From the NCBI RefSeq assembly GCF_000368625.1, contig NZ_KB849576.1, positions 587,127 through 637,001 of the forward strand: 49,875 nucleotides of DNA. The letters are read 5' to 3'. The DNA is from Acinetobacter schindleri CIP 107287 (GTDB lineage: Bacteria; Pseudomonadota; Gammaproteobacteria; Pseudomonadales; Moraxellaceae). Each line of letters begins with the position of its first letter. The first letter of the stretch is position 1. The position numbers were made by a program, and so were the translations under genes. The notes below the pieces were generated by a model. That model was not told the origin of the DNA and did not search any database. It saw only the letters and a list, made by a program, of their open reading frames with translations. Shown one piece after another: positions 34,516-44,154 of the stretch.

Positions 34516-35294
34516 TGGCCTGTTACTATTTTGATGGCACAATGACAGGACTATTGAGCTGCGTATTTCGTGCTTTTGAATTTCGTGAATTTGAGGTCAG
34601 AATTACTGCCAATCCGCATGCACAAAATGGTCTGTTTGATGATTTTATTCATGTGGCGTCCAATGATACGCATGGCCAGCGTGTCTGGCAAGGCTTAAAA
34701 CAGAAAGTTGGTTCAGGCAGCTTGAGGGCTTTTTACTATACCTTTTTTGCGGAGCAAGAACAGGCTTTCCAGGTCCTGTTTGACTTTGCAGTATATGTTT
34801 TTCAGAGTCAGCGGCCAGTGGATCAAGACTATGGTCATGCTGCGGTATTGGGCATGTCACAATGGGCAAAACAGGTGGGACGTGAAAAGCACCGGATGGA
34901 AGCTTTTGTGCGTTTCAAAAAATGTCAGGATGGTTTGTTCTTAAGTTTGATCAAGCCAGATTTTAATGTGCTACCGATTATTAGCAAACACTTCAAGGAG
35001 CGTTATCAGGATCAGACCTGGCTGATTTATGATGAACAGCGCAAATACGGTATCTACTATGATTTAAAAAATTTGCATCAGGTAGAAATGAATGCAGGAC
35101 AGATAGATCCACAAGTCCGGCTTGGACATAGTCAGTCTTTCAGCGTTGAACTGGATGATGAGGAATTACTCTATGACCAGCTTTGGAAAGACTATTTTCA
35201 TAGTGTGAATATTCAGGCACGTAAGAATATGAAGCTGCATATTCAATATGTACCTAAACGCTATTGGCGATATATGAATGAAAAAGCACTTTGA
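34515..35294 (+). CDS. TIGR03915-type DNA metabolism protein, partner of the radical SAM protein
   Basis: 259 residues. It starts MACYYFDGTMTGLLSCVFRAF, a typical opening for this family, and ends with the signature PKRYWRYMNE. In other bacteria the family is linked to, or fused with, a uracil-DNA glycosylase-like domain. Here the protein stops at 259 residues and no glycosylase gene follows, so that activity must come from elsewhere or be absent. Translation is coupled to the radical SAM gene by a one-base overlap. The function is unproven. Confidence 0.83.
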   Translation: MACYYFDGTMTGLLSCVFRAFEFREFEVRITANPHAQNGLFDDFIHVASNDTHGQRVWQGLKQKVGSGSLRAFYYTFFAEQEQAFQVLFDFAVYVFQSQRPVDQDYGHAAVLGMSQWAKQVGREKHRMEAFVRFKKCQDGLFLSLIKPDFNVLPIISKHFKERYQDQTWLIYDEQRKYGIYYDLKNLHQVEMNAGQIDPQVRLGHSQSFSVELDDEELLYDQLWKDYFHSVNIQARKNMKLHIQYVPKRYWRYMNEKAL

Positions 35295-35360
35295 AACACA
35301 TGCTTTAGGATTTTCAGGCATAATCAGAGTGCTATTGTTTTTTGATTGAGTGATGTGTTT

Positions 35361-35870
35361 ATGAAGGTATGGCTGAGTACATTGGCGCTAGGCTTGACGT
35401 TAACTGCATGTTCGCAAGAACCCGAAAAGATTGAGGTCGACCCCGCTCAGTATCAGGTTAAAAATGCTCAGGAATTACAGCAACGCTTTGATACTCTCAA
35501 TCAAAAACTGGCAACTGACTTTAGCCAGTTTAAGAAAGTCGAAAGTATTGCCTTTGCGCATCAGTTCCCTTTAGATGTAAATAACCTGAGAACCTTGAAT
35601 CAGCATTTGGTCGCAAGCACAGCACTTAAGTCCAGTAAAATGGCCTATTGCGATATGATGAATGGCTATTTTGCCGAGATGTATCGACTGGGACATTACA
35701 ATCTTAATTTAGTGAATGATATTCAGCTGCCAAATACAGAAAAAGAAGATCTTAAAGCGAATTTCTCAACGGCTGATCAGTTCTATACCTTTATTCTGGA
35801 TCGATATACCAGCTATCGTCAGGTACAACAAACTATGAACTATGGTTGTAATCTAAAAGCGGCACTATAA
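35361..35870 (+). CDS. Small lipoprotein of unknown function
   Basis: 169 residues from MKVWLSTLALG; the longer ORF start (TTG at 35346) is rejected because the signal peptide begins at the ATG. The lipobox is LTLTAC with C17, followed by a charged linker and a helical, Gln- and Leu-rich soluble domain with several Tyr. No known domain is recognised. It is anchored in the inner or outer membrane. It lies 66 bp after the radical SAM pair but looks separately transcribed. Confidence 0.72.
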   Translation: MKVWLSTLALGLTLTACSQEPEKIEVDPAQYQVKNAQELQQRFDTLNQKLATDFSQFKKVESIAFAHQFPLDVNNLRTLNQHLVASTALKSSKMAYCDMMNGYFAEMYRLGHYNLNLVNDIQLPNTEKEDLKANFSTADQFYTFILDRYTSYRQVQQTMNYGCNLKAAL

Positions 35871-35894
35871 ATTTTTAAAATTATTCAGTGCATA

Positions 35895-35924
35895 AAAGAA
35901 GCCCATCATCAGATGGGCTTCTTT
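35895..35924. terminator. Bidirectional terminator
   Basis: A near-perfect palindrome, AAAGAAGCCCATC/GATGGGCTTCTTT around a short loop, between the convergent lipoprotein and YeeE/YedE genes. Confidence 0.85.
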
Positions 35925-35935
35925 ATGTTGGAGTA

Positions 35936-37147
35936 TTAACAGCCGGTCAGTTTTTCTGGCTGAGGTTTTTCGCCCGGGAAGAAAATCGGACGGAGTTTTA
36001 CCCCAATACCATTCCCTACAAAGGCAAATACCAGCCATAACCAGCCATGTACACTGCCTGAAGCAATACCACTGAAATATGCGCCAATGTTACAACCATA
36101 AGCCAAACGTGCGCCGTAGCCAAGCATCAAGCCACCAATGACTGCTGCCAGTAATGAACGTTTTGGAATATTGAAATTCGGTGCAAATTTACCTGCCAGA
36201 CTTGCAGCAAGGAGGGCGCCAAGCATGATGCCAAAGTTCATCATCGACGTGATGTCAAACCACAGTGATTCTGATAATGCCTTAGCATTGCCTGGTTGTT
36301 GCCAATATGCCCAAGAAGCAACATCTACACCTACGAAACTTGCCGATTTCGCTGCCCAAACGGCAAAGGCAGAAGTTACCCCCCATGGACGTCCAGCCAG
36401 TGCCAAAGTCGCAAAGTTAAGCAGGGTTAAAATGATACCGCCCCAGATCAATGGCCATGGTCCACGAAGAAAGCGTTTCCAACCTTGATACTGGCTTTGT
36501 GGTTCAGCTTCCAGACCGCCATGGCGTTTCTTTTCGAGAAACACAGTCGCAGCGGCAATAACTGCAAATAATAGAAAGCTGAGTAACAGTGCAGGCACTA
36601 CCCCGAAGCTTTTCACAATCGAAATTGGTGCCAGATGTGGCAGATTAAACCACCAGTCGAGATGAGACGTTGCAATCAGCGAACCTGCACAGAAGAAGAA
36701 CAGAGTTACCAGCATACGCGCACTACCACCACCAACGGTATAGAGCGTACCTGATGCACAGCCGCCACCGAGCTGCATGCCAATACCGAAAATAAAGGCA
36801 CCAATCATGACTGACATGGAAACGGGATTAACATTGCCTTTGACAGGATTACCGAACAACTCACCGGCACCAAGGGCGGGAAAGAAAAGCAATACTGCCA
36901 GAGCGAGCATAATCATTTGCGCGCGTAACCCACGACCGCGACGTTCCTTGATAAACACACGCCAGCTAGAAGTGAAACCAAAAGAGGCATGGTACAGGGT
37001 CATGCCCAAGGCACCACCGACCAGGAATAAAAGCGCCTGATTCAGCCCTACGATTTGATAGGCACCGACTGTACCTAAAGCAAGTAAAATAAATGATACC
37101 CAAACCGATATATTAGATCGGTTTGAGGATGCAGCAATCACTGACAT
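35936..37147 (-). CDS. YeeE/YedE family sulfur transporter
   Basis: 403 residues and about nine to ten hydrophobic membrane segments in two related halves. Each half has a conserved Cys-Gly motif, GGGCASGTLYTVGGG near residue 130 and YGCNIGAYFSGIASGS near residue 355, the pattern of TsuA/YeeE thiosulfate channels in which Cys residues pass thiosulfate across the membrane. The short 186-residue split forms are not seen; this is the long single-chain type. A partner TusA-like protein is not encoded nearby, so the substrate (thiosulfate or another sulfur species) is inferred. It is located in the inner membrane. Confidence 0.85.
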   Translation of the reverse strand: MSVIAASSNRSNISVWVSFILLALGTVGAYQIVGLNQALLFLVGGALGMTLYHASFGFTSSWRVFIKERRGRGLRAQMIMLALAVLLFFPALGAGELFGNPVKGNVNPVSMSVMIGAFIFGIGMQLGGGCASGTLYTVGGGSARMLVTLFFFCAGSLIATSHLDWWFNLPHLAPISIVKSFGVVPALLLSFLLFAVIAAATVFLEKKRHGGLEAEPQSQYQGWKRFLRGPWPLIWGGIILTLLNFATLALAGRPWGVTSAFAVWAAKSASFVGVDVASWAYWQQPGNAKALSESLWFDITSMMNFGIMLGALLAASLAGKFAPNFNIPKRSLLAAVIGGLMLGYGARLAYGCNIGAYFSGIASGSVHGWLWLVFAFVGNGIGVKLRPIFFPGEKPQPEKLTGC

Positions 37148-37734
37148 AGGAGAGATAAAATATCAAAAAATAAAGTGTGTCATTTTACAGGCCTGTTTTT
37201 TCAAAGCGAGTCCAAAACCTAGAATTTACATTCCAATATCTGATTCTTCATATCAATTTAATTTATATTAAATCAGATTGATGTGAAAGAGCGAGATATT
37301 CCAGTAAAGGAACAACATGGCAGCGATACGAACAAAGGGAATATATTAACTGGCACTTAGCTTTGACGTCTTGGTAAAATAAGCTGGTAATCGCGTCTAA
37401 AATTGTCAGTGAAAACATACCTACAATTATTGCGGCAGCTGAGATCAGTTGCTTAAGCCTGAGCAAGATTTAAGACGTGGGAAATAATGTTCTTAGAGAA
37501 AAGACAAGGGGAGCTGATCTGCTAGCCTCTAAAGACTTAGCGAAAATATTGACATGAATACTAATCTTATCCTAAGCATAGCCCGGGGCTTCAATGCATA
37601 ATAGTCCAGCTATATTGCAAATTCACGCCAGTTCTTGAGTAATCACACATAATATAAATCCAGATCAATTGGCTGAGTCCGGCTGCAGGATTCCCTTTTC
37701 CAGGTATTAAATCTGAAAAGATAGATGAGAGAAT
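37148..37734. other. Gap of about 590 bp, mostly empty
   Basis: AT-rich DNA between the transporter gene and a small lipoprotein terminator. It contains one weak minus-strand ORF (37263-37466, listed separately). No RNA gene or strong hairpin was seen. Confidence 0.4.
37263..37466 (-). CDS. Possible small membrane protein (67 aa), weak
   Basis: 67 residues from a TTG start without a clear ribosome binding site. A hydrophobic stretch (ISAAAIIVGMFSLTILDAITSL, residues 9-30) could span a membrane, and the rest is Cys-containing and basic. No family is recognised. It may be a chance ORF. Confidence 0.25.
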   Translation of the reverse strand: MLRLKQLISAAAIIVGMFSLTILDAITSLFYQDVKAKCQLIYSLCSYRCHVVPLLEYLALSHQSDLI

Positions 37735-37762
37735 AAAAAAGCCTGCAAAATGCAGGCTTTTT
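37735..37762 (-). terminator. Terminator of the Ala-rich lipoprotein gene
   Basis: Stem GCCTGCA/TGCAGGC around AAA, with six A before and a T run on the other side. On the minus strand it follows the stop at 37802. Confidence 0.85.
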
Positions 37763-37801
37763 AAGGGACTGGAGCCTTGAAAAAGGATCAAGTAACCAGA
37801 A

Positions 37802-38146
37802 TTAATTTTCAGCTTCTTGGCGTACTTTTGCTGCGCCTTCTTCAACTGAACCTGCAACAGATGCTGTTGCATCTTTGGCTGCTTCTTTAGCACGTTGGGC
37901 TGCAGCTTCAGCACTTGCAGCAGCTCTATCTGTTGCTTCCGCCGTATTTGCTGCTGCATTATCCAGAGCTTGGTCGGTTTCAGCTGCAGCTTCGCGGCTC
38001 GCATCTTCCATATCATGACCTGCCTGTTCCGCAGCATTCTCCAGGTGCTCACCTGTACTTGCGCCAGTTTCAGGTTGTTTCTCCTTGCTACAGCCTACAA
38101 GTGCCACAGTTGTCGCCAAACCTAAAGCAATAAGAAGTTTATTCAT
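37802..38146 (-). CDS. Ala-rich small lipoprotein (LEA-like)
   Basis: 114 residues from MNKLLIALG; the ATG has AAAGGAA upstream. The signal peptide ends in VALVGC with lipidated C19. The mature part is almost all Ala, Glu, Asp, Lys and Thr in repeating heptad-like patterns (AAAETDQALDNAAANTAEA), predicting a long amphipathic or disordered helix as in late-embryogenesis-abundant proteins. It may help protect the envelope in stress (inference). No domain is recognised. It is downstream of metK on the same strand but separated by a terminator. Confidence 0.75.
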   Translation of the reverse strand: MNKLLIALGLATTVALVGCSKEKQPETGASTGEHLENAAEQAGHDMEDASREAAAETDQALDNAAANTAEATDRAAASAEAAAQRAKEAAKDATASVAGSVEEGAAKVRQEAEN

Positions 38147-38272
38147 TGTGTTATTCCTTTTGTTGTCATAGATCATTGATATAAAAATATTATCGGAATC
38201 ACGTGCTTCAGAATGCTACAAAATGTGGCGTTCGTGTAAATGTTGTCAACCATTTTATAAACTATTGAAAAC

Positions 38273-38302
38273 AAAAAAGCCTGCTCGAAGGCAGGCTTTT
38301 TT
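38273..38302 (-). terminator. Terminator of metK
   Basis: Stem GCCTGC/GCAGGC around TCGAAG with flanking A and T runs, a few bases past the metK stop on the minus strand. Confidence 0.85.
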
Positions 38303-38314
38303 AAGTAAGAAAAA

Positions 38315-39481
38315 TTACAGACCAGCAGAAGCACGTAATGCTTCAACCTTATCTGTTTTTTCCCAAGTAAATGCAGTATCCGAACCTTCACGACCGAAGT
38401 GACCATAAGCTGCTGTTTGCTTATACATTGGCTGGATCAAGTTTAGCATACGGGTAATACCATATGGACGCAGATCGAAGTGCTCACGAACCAATTGAAC
38501 GATCAACTCGTCAGATACTTTACCGGTATTAAAGGTATTGATTGAAATAGAAGTTGGCTCAGCCACACCAATTGCATAAGACACCTGAATTTCACATTTA
38601 TCAGCAAGGCCAGCCGCAACGATATTTTTCGCTACATAACGACCTGCATAAGCAGCAGAACGGTCAACTTTTGATGGATCTTTACCAGAGAATGCACCAC
38701 CACCATGACGCGCCATACCACCGTAAGTATCTACAATGATTTTACGGCCAGTCAGACCACAGTCACCTACAGGACCACCGATTACGAACATACCGGTCGG
38801 GTTGATGTGGAATTTAGTCTCTGCATGGAACATTTCAGCTGGAATGATTTTCTTCACGATTTCTTCAATCACAGCTTCTTTCAGGTTCGCTTGTGAAATT
38901 TCAGGATCATGTTGAGTTGAAAGGACCACTGCATCTAAACGTACCGGCATGCCATTTTCATAAGCGAAAGTTACCTGGCTTTTCGCATCTGGGCGTAACC
39001 ATGGCAATGAGCCATTACGACGTAATTCAGCCTGCTTTTCCATTAGGCGGTGCGCATAAGAAATTGGCGCAGGCATTAATACGTCAGTTTCACGGCTGGC
39101 ATAACCAAACATCAGACCCTGGTCACCGGCACCTTGATCTTCTGGCTTTTGACGGTCTACACCCTGAGCGATTTCAGGGGACTGTTTACCGATCATGTTG
39201 ATCACGGCACAGGTTGAACCATCAAAGCCAAGATCAGAATGGTGGTAACCAATGCCATTCACGGTTTGACGTACGATCGCTTCAAAGTCGACGTTTGCAG
39301 TTGTTGTGATTTCACCGGCAAGTACAACCGCACCCGTTTTTACAAGCGTTTCACAAGCAACCCGCGCATATGGGTCTTCTTTTAAGATTGCATCCAAAAT
39401 AGCATCACTGATTTGGTCAGCCATTTTATCTGGATGGCCTTCGCTTACAGATTCCGAGGTAAATACAGCGTACTCGCGCAT
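38315..39481 (-). CDS. metK: S-adenosylmethionine synthetase
   Basis: Makes S-adenosylmethionine from methionine and ATP. 388 residues from [11 protein letters not shown]; this ATG has AGGAC upstream and the four extra codons of the longer ORF are rejected. Signature segments are present: [13 protein letters not shown] near the N terminus, [21 protein letters not shown] (flexible loop and methionine site) and [19 protein letters not shown] (phosphate-binding loop). It works as a cytosolic tetramer. No SAM riboswitch was recognised in the gap upstream. Confidence 0.96.
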   Translation of the reverse strand: MREYAVFTSESVSEGHPDKMADQISDAILDAILKEDPYARVACETLVKTGAVVLAGEITTTANVDFEAIVRQTVNGIGYHHSDLGFDGSTCAVINMIGKQSPEIAQGVDRQKPEDQGAGDQGLMFGYASRETDVLMPAPISYAHRLMEKQAELRRNGSLPWLRPDAKSQVTFAYENGMPVRLDAVVLSTQHDPEISQANLKEAVIEEIVKKIIPAEMFHAETKFHINPTGMFVIGGPVGDCGLTGRKIIVDTYGGMARHGGGAFSGKDPSKVDRSAAYAGRYVAKNIVAAGLADKCEIQVSYAIGVAEPTSISINTFNTGKVSDELIVQLVREHFDLRPYGITRMLNLIQPMYKQTAAYGHFGREGSDTAFTWEKTDKVEALRASAGL

Positions 39482-39493
39482 AAGTCCTATCAC

Positions 39494-40339
39494 AGTTAAA
39501 TTTAAAGACCCGATATGTTACATCGTGTTGCGTCGAAGGACTAGGTTTGAACGGTAAAATTGGCTGAAATTGTTTCAATTTAATTTGTTTTTATTTGAAT
39601 ATTAGTATTTGAAAAACTGATATACCGCTTATATCAGTGGCTTTTGCTTATGTTTTGCTCAATAAAAATATGGCAGCTTTTTTTGGTCATTTTTTGTAGC
39701 AGCAGAGCTAGGCTTCTTATACCTTAGATTAATTTTTCCAAAGAAGAAGCAATCTTATTGTTTGAAAATGCATTTTACTGTCGCAAACCACTCCATCAAT
39801 CGTGATGATTTAAGCTAAGGTTAATGAGCTAAAAACTTTATTAATCTGATCGGCGCATAATATATAGAAGAATTGCATCAAGACTTTGATCTAAAATTTA
39901 TAAAATTTCATTGCATGTATAAGCCTACAGACTAGGCCTTATTTACTGAAAACGAAGAAGAGGGCAAAAGGTAAAATACAGCAGCGAGCTTTAGTTTATT
40001 TTTAGTCCTGCCGATGAGGGAAATAATTTGAATCAATAAAAGCCATATATGTATATTTAAGTGGCTGACCTTTTCAAGAGAATAATAAAAATTTGATAGA
40101 AGGGAACTCGCTTGTAAAACATAAGAAAATTAGGGTTTTTATTGTGATGAAAATTGAGTATTAATCGGTGCCTGTACTTAAAAGTGTAGATTAAATGTAC
40201 GTTGACCAATCTAAACAACAATAAAGTGATAAATATTGTAGGCTGGTCTTTACCCCTCGCTGTTTTTTTAAGACAATATGCAGCAGTTTTGAAAGTCTTT
40301 TCATCATTTTCTATTTCTGAATTATTTGGACACTGATTT
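39494..40339. other. Gap of about 850 bp between metK and tkt, no gene seen
   Basis: A long AT-rich gap between divergent metK and tkt. It should carry both promoters. The visible structure is a 9-bp inverted repeat at 39616-39638, and no convincing ORF was found. The minus-strand ORF overlapping the tkt start is a shadow. Confidence 0.5.
39616..39638. repeat. 9-bp inverted repeat in the metK-tkt gap
   Basis: ACTGATATA/TATATCAGT around CCGCT, perfectly paired. TGGCTTTT follows, which is too short for a good terminator. It could be an operator for metK or tkt. Confidence 0.45.
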
Positions 40340-42328
40340 ATGACAACCCCGCTTAATGAACGTCGTGTTGCAAACGCAATTCGTGTATTGGCAATGGATG
40401 CTGTGCAAAAAGCAAACTCAGGACATCCAGGTGCTCCAATGGGGATGGCAGACATCGCTGATGTGGTTTGGCGCGAATTTTTAAGCCATAACCCGACTAA
40501 CCCGAATTGGGCGAACCGCGACCGTTTTGTATTGTCGAACGGTCACGGCTCAATGCTGCAATATGCACTTCTTCATTTAACGGGCTATGATCTTTCAATC
40601 GAAGATTTGAAATCATTCCGTCAATTACATTCTAAAACTCCAGGTCATCCGGAATTGGGCTATGCACCTGGTATTGAAACCACTACTGGTCCATTAGGCC
40701 AGGGTATTGCCAATGCCGTAGGTTTTGCACTGGCTGAAAAAACGCTTGCTGCGCAATTCAACAAAGACGATATTCAAGTTGTTGATCACTTTACTTACTG
40801 CTTCCTGGGCGATGGCTGCTTGATGGAAGGTGTTTCTCATGAAGCATGTTCATTAGCGGGTACTTTGGGTCTAGGCAAGCTGATCGCTTACTATGATGAC
40901 AACGGCATTTCGATTGATGGCGAAGTTGAAGGCTGGTTCTCTGACGATACAGAGCAACGTTTCAAATCTTATGGCTGGCAGGTCATCAAAGTTGATGGTC
41001 ATGATGCGGATGCAATCCGTCAAGCGACTGTAGAAGCGAAAGCTGAAGCGAACAAACCAACCATCATCATGTGTAAAACAGTGATTGGTTTAGGTTCACC
41101 AAACAAACAGGGTAAAGAAGACTGTCATGGTGCGCCTTTAGGTAATGATGAAATCGTATTGACTCGTGAAGCGCTTGGCTGGTCAGACGAAGCATTTGTT
41201 ATTCCTGCTGAAGTTTATGCAGCATGGGATGCCAAAGAAAAAGGTTCACAAGCTGAAGCAGCCTGGAATGAAACTTTTGCCGCTTATGCAGCAAAATACC
41301 CAACTGAAGCAGCTGAATTAAAACGCCGTATTTCTGGTGATCTTCCAGCTGACTTTGTTGCAAAAGCAGATGCTTACATTGCTGAAGTAAATGCAAAAGA
41401 AGAAACGATTGCGACACGTAAAGCAAGCCAAAATACGTTGCAAGCACTTGTACCTTCTTTGCCTGAAGTGCTTGGCGGTTCTGCTGACCTTGCAGGCTCT
41501 AACCTGACCCTTTGGAAAGGTGCGCAAGGCGTACAGGACAATCCTGCAGGTAACTACGTACACTATGGCGTACGTGAGTTTGGTATGACTGCAATTGCCA
41601 ATGGTGTAGCACTACACGGTGGTTTCATTCCGTATGTAGCAACATTCCTGATGTTTATGGAATATGCACGTAATGCAGTGCGTATGTCTGCTCTAATGAA
41701 ACAGCGCGTAATTCATGTTTATACGCATGACTCAATCGGTCTAGGTGAAGATGGTCCAACACACCAACCGGTTGAACAAATCGCATCTTTACGTGGTACA
41801 CCGAACCTGAATACATGGCGCCCATGTGACACTGTTGAAGCCGCGATTTCCTGGAAATCAGCTTTAATGCGTTCAGAAGGCCCAACGGCATTAATCTTCT
41901 CTCGTCAAAACTTGCCATTCCAGACCCGTACTCAAGCACAAATCGAGAACGCTGCGAAAGGTGGTTATGTACTGGCTGAAGAAAAAGGCGAATTGAAAGC
42001 GATCATTATTGCAACGGGTTCAGAAGTATCTCTGGCAATGGAAGCGTATGCACAACTTGAAGGTGTACGTGTAGTCTCTATGCCATGCGCTGAAGAATTC
42101 ATGAAGCAAGATGCTGCTTACCGTGAAGCAGTTCTCCCTGCAGCGATTCGTGCACGTGTAGCGGTAGAAGCTGCACATGTGGATTACTGGTGGAAATTTG
42201 TAGGTCTTGACGGTCGTGTGATTGGTATGACTACTTATGGTGAATCTGCACCTGCGAAAGATCTGTTCCAGTTCTTCGGTATTACCACTGAAGCAGTTGT
42301 AGCAGCTGTAAAAGAGATTACTGCTTAA
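40340..42328 (+). CDS. tkt: Transketolase
   Basis: A thiamine-diphosphate enzyme that moves two-carbon ketol units in the pentose phosphate pathway. 662 residues, full length. Landmarks are [19 protein letters not shown] (residues 26-44), [11 protein letters not shown], the thiamine-binding [13 protein letters not shown] and DDNGISIDG, and [12 protein letters not shown] with a conserved His in the middle. The C-terminal domain is complete. GGAC precedes the ATG. It is divergent from metK across a long gap and has a strong terminator. Confidence 0.96.
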   Translation: MTTPLNERRVANAIRVLAMDAVQKANSGHPGAPMGMADIADVVWREFLSHNPTNPNWANRDRFVLSNGHGSMLQYALLHLTGYDLSIEDLKSFRQLHSKTPGHPELGYAPGIETTTGPLGQGIANAVGFALAEKTLAAQFNKDDIQVVDHFTYCFLGDGCLMEGVSHEACSLAGTLGLGKLIAYYDDNGISIDGEVEGWFSDDTEQRFKSYGWQVIKVDGHDADAIRQATVEAKAEANKPTIIMCKTVIGLGSPNKQGKEDCHGAPLGNDEIVLTREALGWSDEAFVIPAEVYAAWDAKEKGSQAEAAWNETFAAYAAKYPTEAAELKRRISGDLPADFVAKADAYIAEVNAKEETIATRKASQNTLQALVPSLPEVLGGSADLAGSNLTLWKGAQGVQDNPAGNYVHYGVREFGMTAIANGVALHGGFIPYVATFLMFMEYARNAVRMSALMKQRVIHVYTHDSIGLGEDGPTHQPVEQIASLRGTPNLNTWRPCDTVEAAISWKSALMRSEGPTALIFSRQNLPFQTRTQAQIENAAKGGYVLAEEKGELKAIIIATGSEVSLAMEAYAQLEGVRVVSMPCAEEFMKQDAAYREAVLPAAIRARVAVEAAHVDYWWKFVGLDGRVIGMTTYGESAPAKDLFQFFGITTEAVVAAVKEITA

Positions 42329-42353
42329 TCAACTGATTAAACAGTTTTTAAAG

Positions 42354-42385
42354 GACGCCCCAGTTTTGGGGCGTCTTTTGTTTTT
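42354..42385 (+). terminator. Terminator of tkt
   Basis: A 9-bp stem, GACGCCCCA/TGGGGCGTC around GTTT, then a T-rich tail. Confidence 0.88.
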
Positions 42386-42461
42386 TCACTTTTTAGTGTT
42401 GTTTTCATGTGGCAACTGCTAAAAAGTTCTCCCATAGTCGAAATGAAAGAGTGAGATAAAC

Positions 42462-42677
42462 ATGAGCTTGTATGAACAAATTAACGATGAAATTACTTTA
42501 ATGGATGCAGGCGAACAGAAATGGATCGGGCAGGATCTGCCTCTTGAAGCAATGATGGCAGTTGAGCTGTTACTTCAGGATCTGGCGGCTGAAAAAATTA
42601 TTAAAGTGCGTCGTAAGAACCATGAAAAACATTCTGGTTTAAAGCAGATTGACCGTATTCTGGTGGAAAAGCTTTAA
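42462..42677 (+). CDS. Small protein of unknown function (71 aa)
   Basis: 71 residues: an acidic N-terminal half (INDEITLMDAGEQ) and a basic C-terminal half (IIKVRRKNHEKHSGLKQIDRI), with no membrane segment or known motif. GAGTGAG lies upstream of the ATG. It lies between two terminators, so it is monocistronic. The function is unknown. Confidence 0.62.
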   Translation: MSLYEQINDEITLMDAGEQKWIGQDLPLEAMMAVELLLQDLAAEKIIKVRRKNHEKHSGLKQIDRILVEKL

Positions 42678-42690
42678 AATTGAAGGCTTA

Positions 42691-42715
42691 AATAGCCTCA
42701 CATGGGGCTATTTTT
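42691..42715 (+). terminator. Terminator of the 71-aa gene
   Basis: Stem AATAGCCTC/GGGGCTATT (one G-T pair) around ACAT, followed by T residues. Confidence 0.75.
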
Positions 42716-42853
42716 GTACCAAAATAATCATCTGTATGAGTCATAGATATATTTTAAAAAATTGGCGTGAGTAAAATAAAAACATATCTTATCTTAATCA
42801 TCAAAATAGCCTAAGCTAATTGAATCTATTTGAAATAGAAGAATCGTATAAAA

Positions 42854-43309
42854 ATGATGATACAAGACCAGATTCAAATTGAGCCTCTAGAAAATATTAC
42901 ACAGCAGGAGTGGCTGCCATTATGGTTGGATTACCAGAATTTTTATCAGACTCAGCTCAGTGAAGAGGTAAATCAGCATACCTGGCAAAGGCTTACTGAT
43001 CTTGCATTCGGCAATATGTATGGATTCGCAGCGATTCTGAATCAGCAGGTTATCGGCATTGTGCATGTCATTCAACATGACAGCTGCTGGACTTTAACGC
43101 CGTATGCCTATTTGCAAGATCTTTATACGCATATTGATTTTCGAGGGCGGGGTGTGGCACGAGCCTTGATTGAGAAAGTATATGTAGATGCTAAACAGCA
43201 TGGATGTGATCGAGTGTATTGGTTAACTCATGAGAGCAATCGACAAGCACAGCAGCTCTATGAGCAGGTTGCCAAGAAAACCGGTTTTATTCAATACAAG
43301 ATGACCTAA
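42854..43309 (+). CDS. GNAT family acetyltransferase
   Basis: 151 residues with the GNAT fold. The acetyl-CoA-binding motif A reads LYTHIDFRGRGVARALIEKV (about residues 90-110; the R/Q-x-x-G-x-A loop is RGRGVA), and motif B follows in VYWLTHESNRQAQQLYEQV. The N-terminal half, aromatic-rich, gives the substrate side. The substrate is unknown. No transport signal is visible, so it is cytosolic. It is transcribed alone, with no terminator evident. Confidence 0.82.
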   Translation: MMIQDQIQIEPLENITQQEWLPLWLDYQNFYQTQLSEEVNQHTWQRLTDLAFGNMYGFAAILNQQVIGIVHVIQHDSCWTLTPYAYLQDLYTHIDFRGRGVARALIEKVYVDAKQHGCDRVYWLTHESNRQAQQLYEQVAKKTGFIQYKMT

Positions 43310-43435
43310 TATTGACAAAGTCATCATGCTTACAATTTTAGCGTTCCATGCATGCAACAAATCGTTCTATCTTTAGCGGTGCAAATAATTCTAATTAAGC
43401 TAGATTAGAACCTATTCAAAACAGAGGGTTATGAC

Positions 43436-44023
43436 ATGAAATTCAAGACATTGGCTTTGGGCCTGACTTTGGCTTCAGTAGCAACATTTTCTATGGCGAA
43501 GCCGGTTGCGTATACCATTGATCCAGGCCATACCGCGACTGTATTTAGCTGGAGTCACTTTGGTTTTTCGACACCATCTGCGAACTTTAGTGATATTCAG
43601 GGCACGATTACGGTTGATAATGAAAAGCCTGCTAACTCATCAGTAAATGTAACTATTCCGGTATCAAGTATTAATACCAATGTTAAAGCACTGGATGAGC
43701 ATATTCAAAAAGCAGAATTCTTTGATGTAGAGAAATATCCAAACATCACGTTTAAAAGTACCAAGGTTCAGGCTTTAGGTAAAAACAAATATAAAATCAC
43801 CGGTGATTTGACTATAAAAGGTGTAACCAAGCCAGTTGTGCTGGATGCAGTATTAAATAAACAGGCTGTTCATCCAATGACAAAACTGCAAACAATTGGC
43901 TTCAATGCGACCACGTCATTTAACCGTTCAGCTTTCAATGTTGGCGCTTATGTGCCAAATGTCGGTGATAAAATTACTGTAAACATTACCACTGAAGCAT
44001 CTGTACCCGCTGCGAAAAAATAA
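43436..44023 (+). CDS. YceI family periplasmic protein
   Basis: 195 residues. A signal peptide spans about residues 1-22 (KFKTLALGLTLASVATFSMA, cleaved before KPVAYTID). The mature part is the YceI lipocalin-like barrel: the DPGHTATVFSWSHFGFS opening, LDEHIQKAEFFDVEKYPNITFKS in the middle and GFNATTSFNRSAFNVG near the end. YceI proteins bind isoprenoid or quinone-like lipids and are often induced by stress. AGAGGG precedes the ATG. It ends in a strong terminator. Confidence 0.88.
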   Translation: MKFKTLALGLTLASVATFSMAKPVAYTIDPGHTATVFSWSHFGFSTPSANFSDIQGTITVDNEKPANSSVNVTIPVSSINTNVKALDEHIQKAEFFDVEKYPNITFKSTKVQALGKNKYKITGDLTIKGVTKPVVLDAVLNKQAVHPMTKLQTIGFNATTSFNRSAFNVGAYVPNVGDKITVNITTEASVPAAKK

Positions 44024-44036
44024 GAAAAGACAAATT

Positions 44037-44066
44037 TAAAAAGCACCCTGTAGGGTGCTTTTTTAT
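44037..44066 (+). terminator. Terminator of the YceI gene
   Basis: Stem AAGCACCCT/AGGGTGCTT around GT, followed by six T. Confidence 0.88.
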
Positions 44067-44154
44067 GGATGAAAATTAAGCTTTGCTAGAAATTAGTAGA
44101 TAGCTAATCTGAAAGAATATCCTTTTATCATCCACTTAATTTGAAGAATAAAAA

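Noticed and set aside
40057..40455. 132-residue minus-strand ORF overlapping the tkt start
   Set aside because: It runs through the tkt coding region on the opposite strand and has no recognisable domain, so it is a shadow of the true gene.
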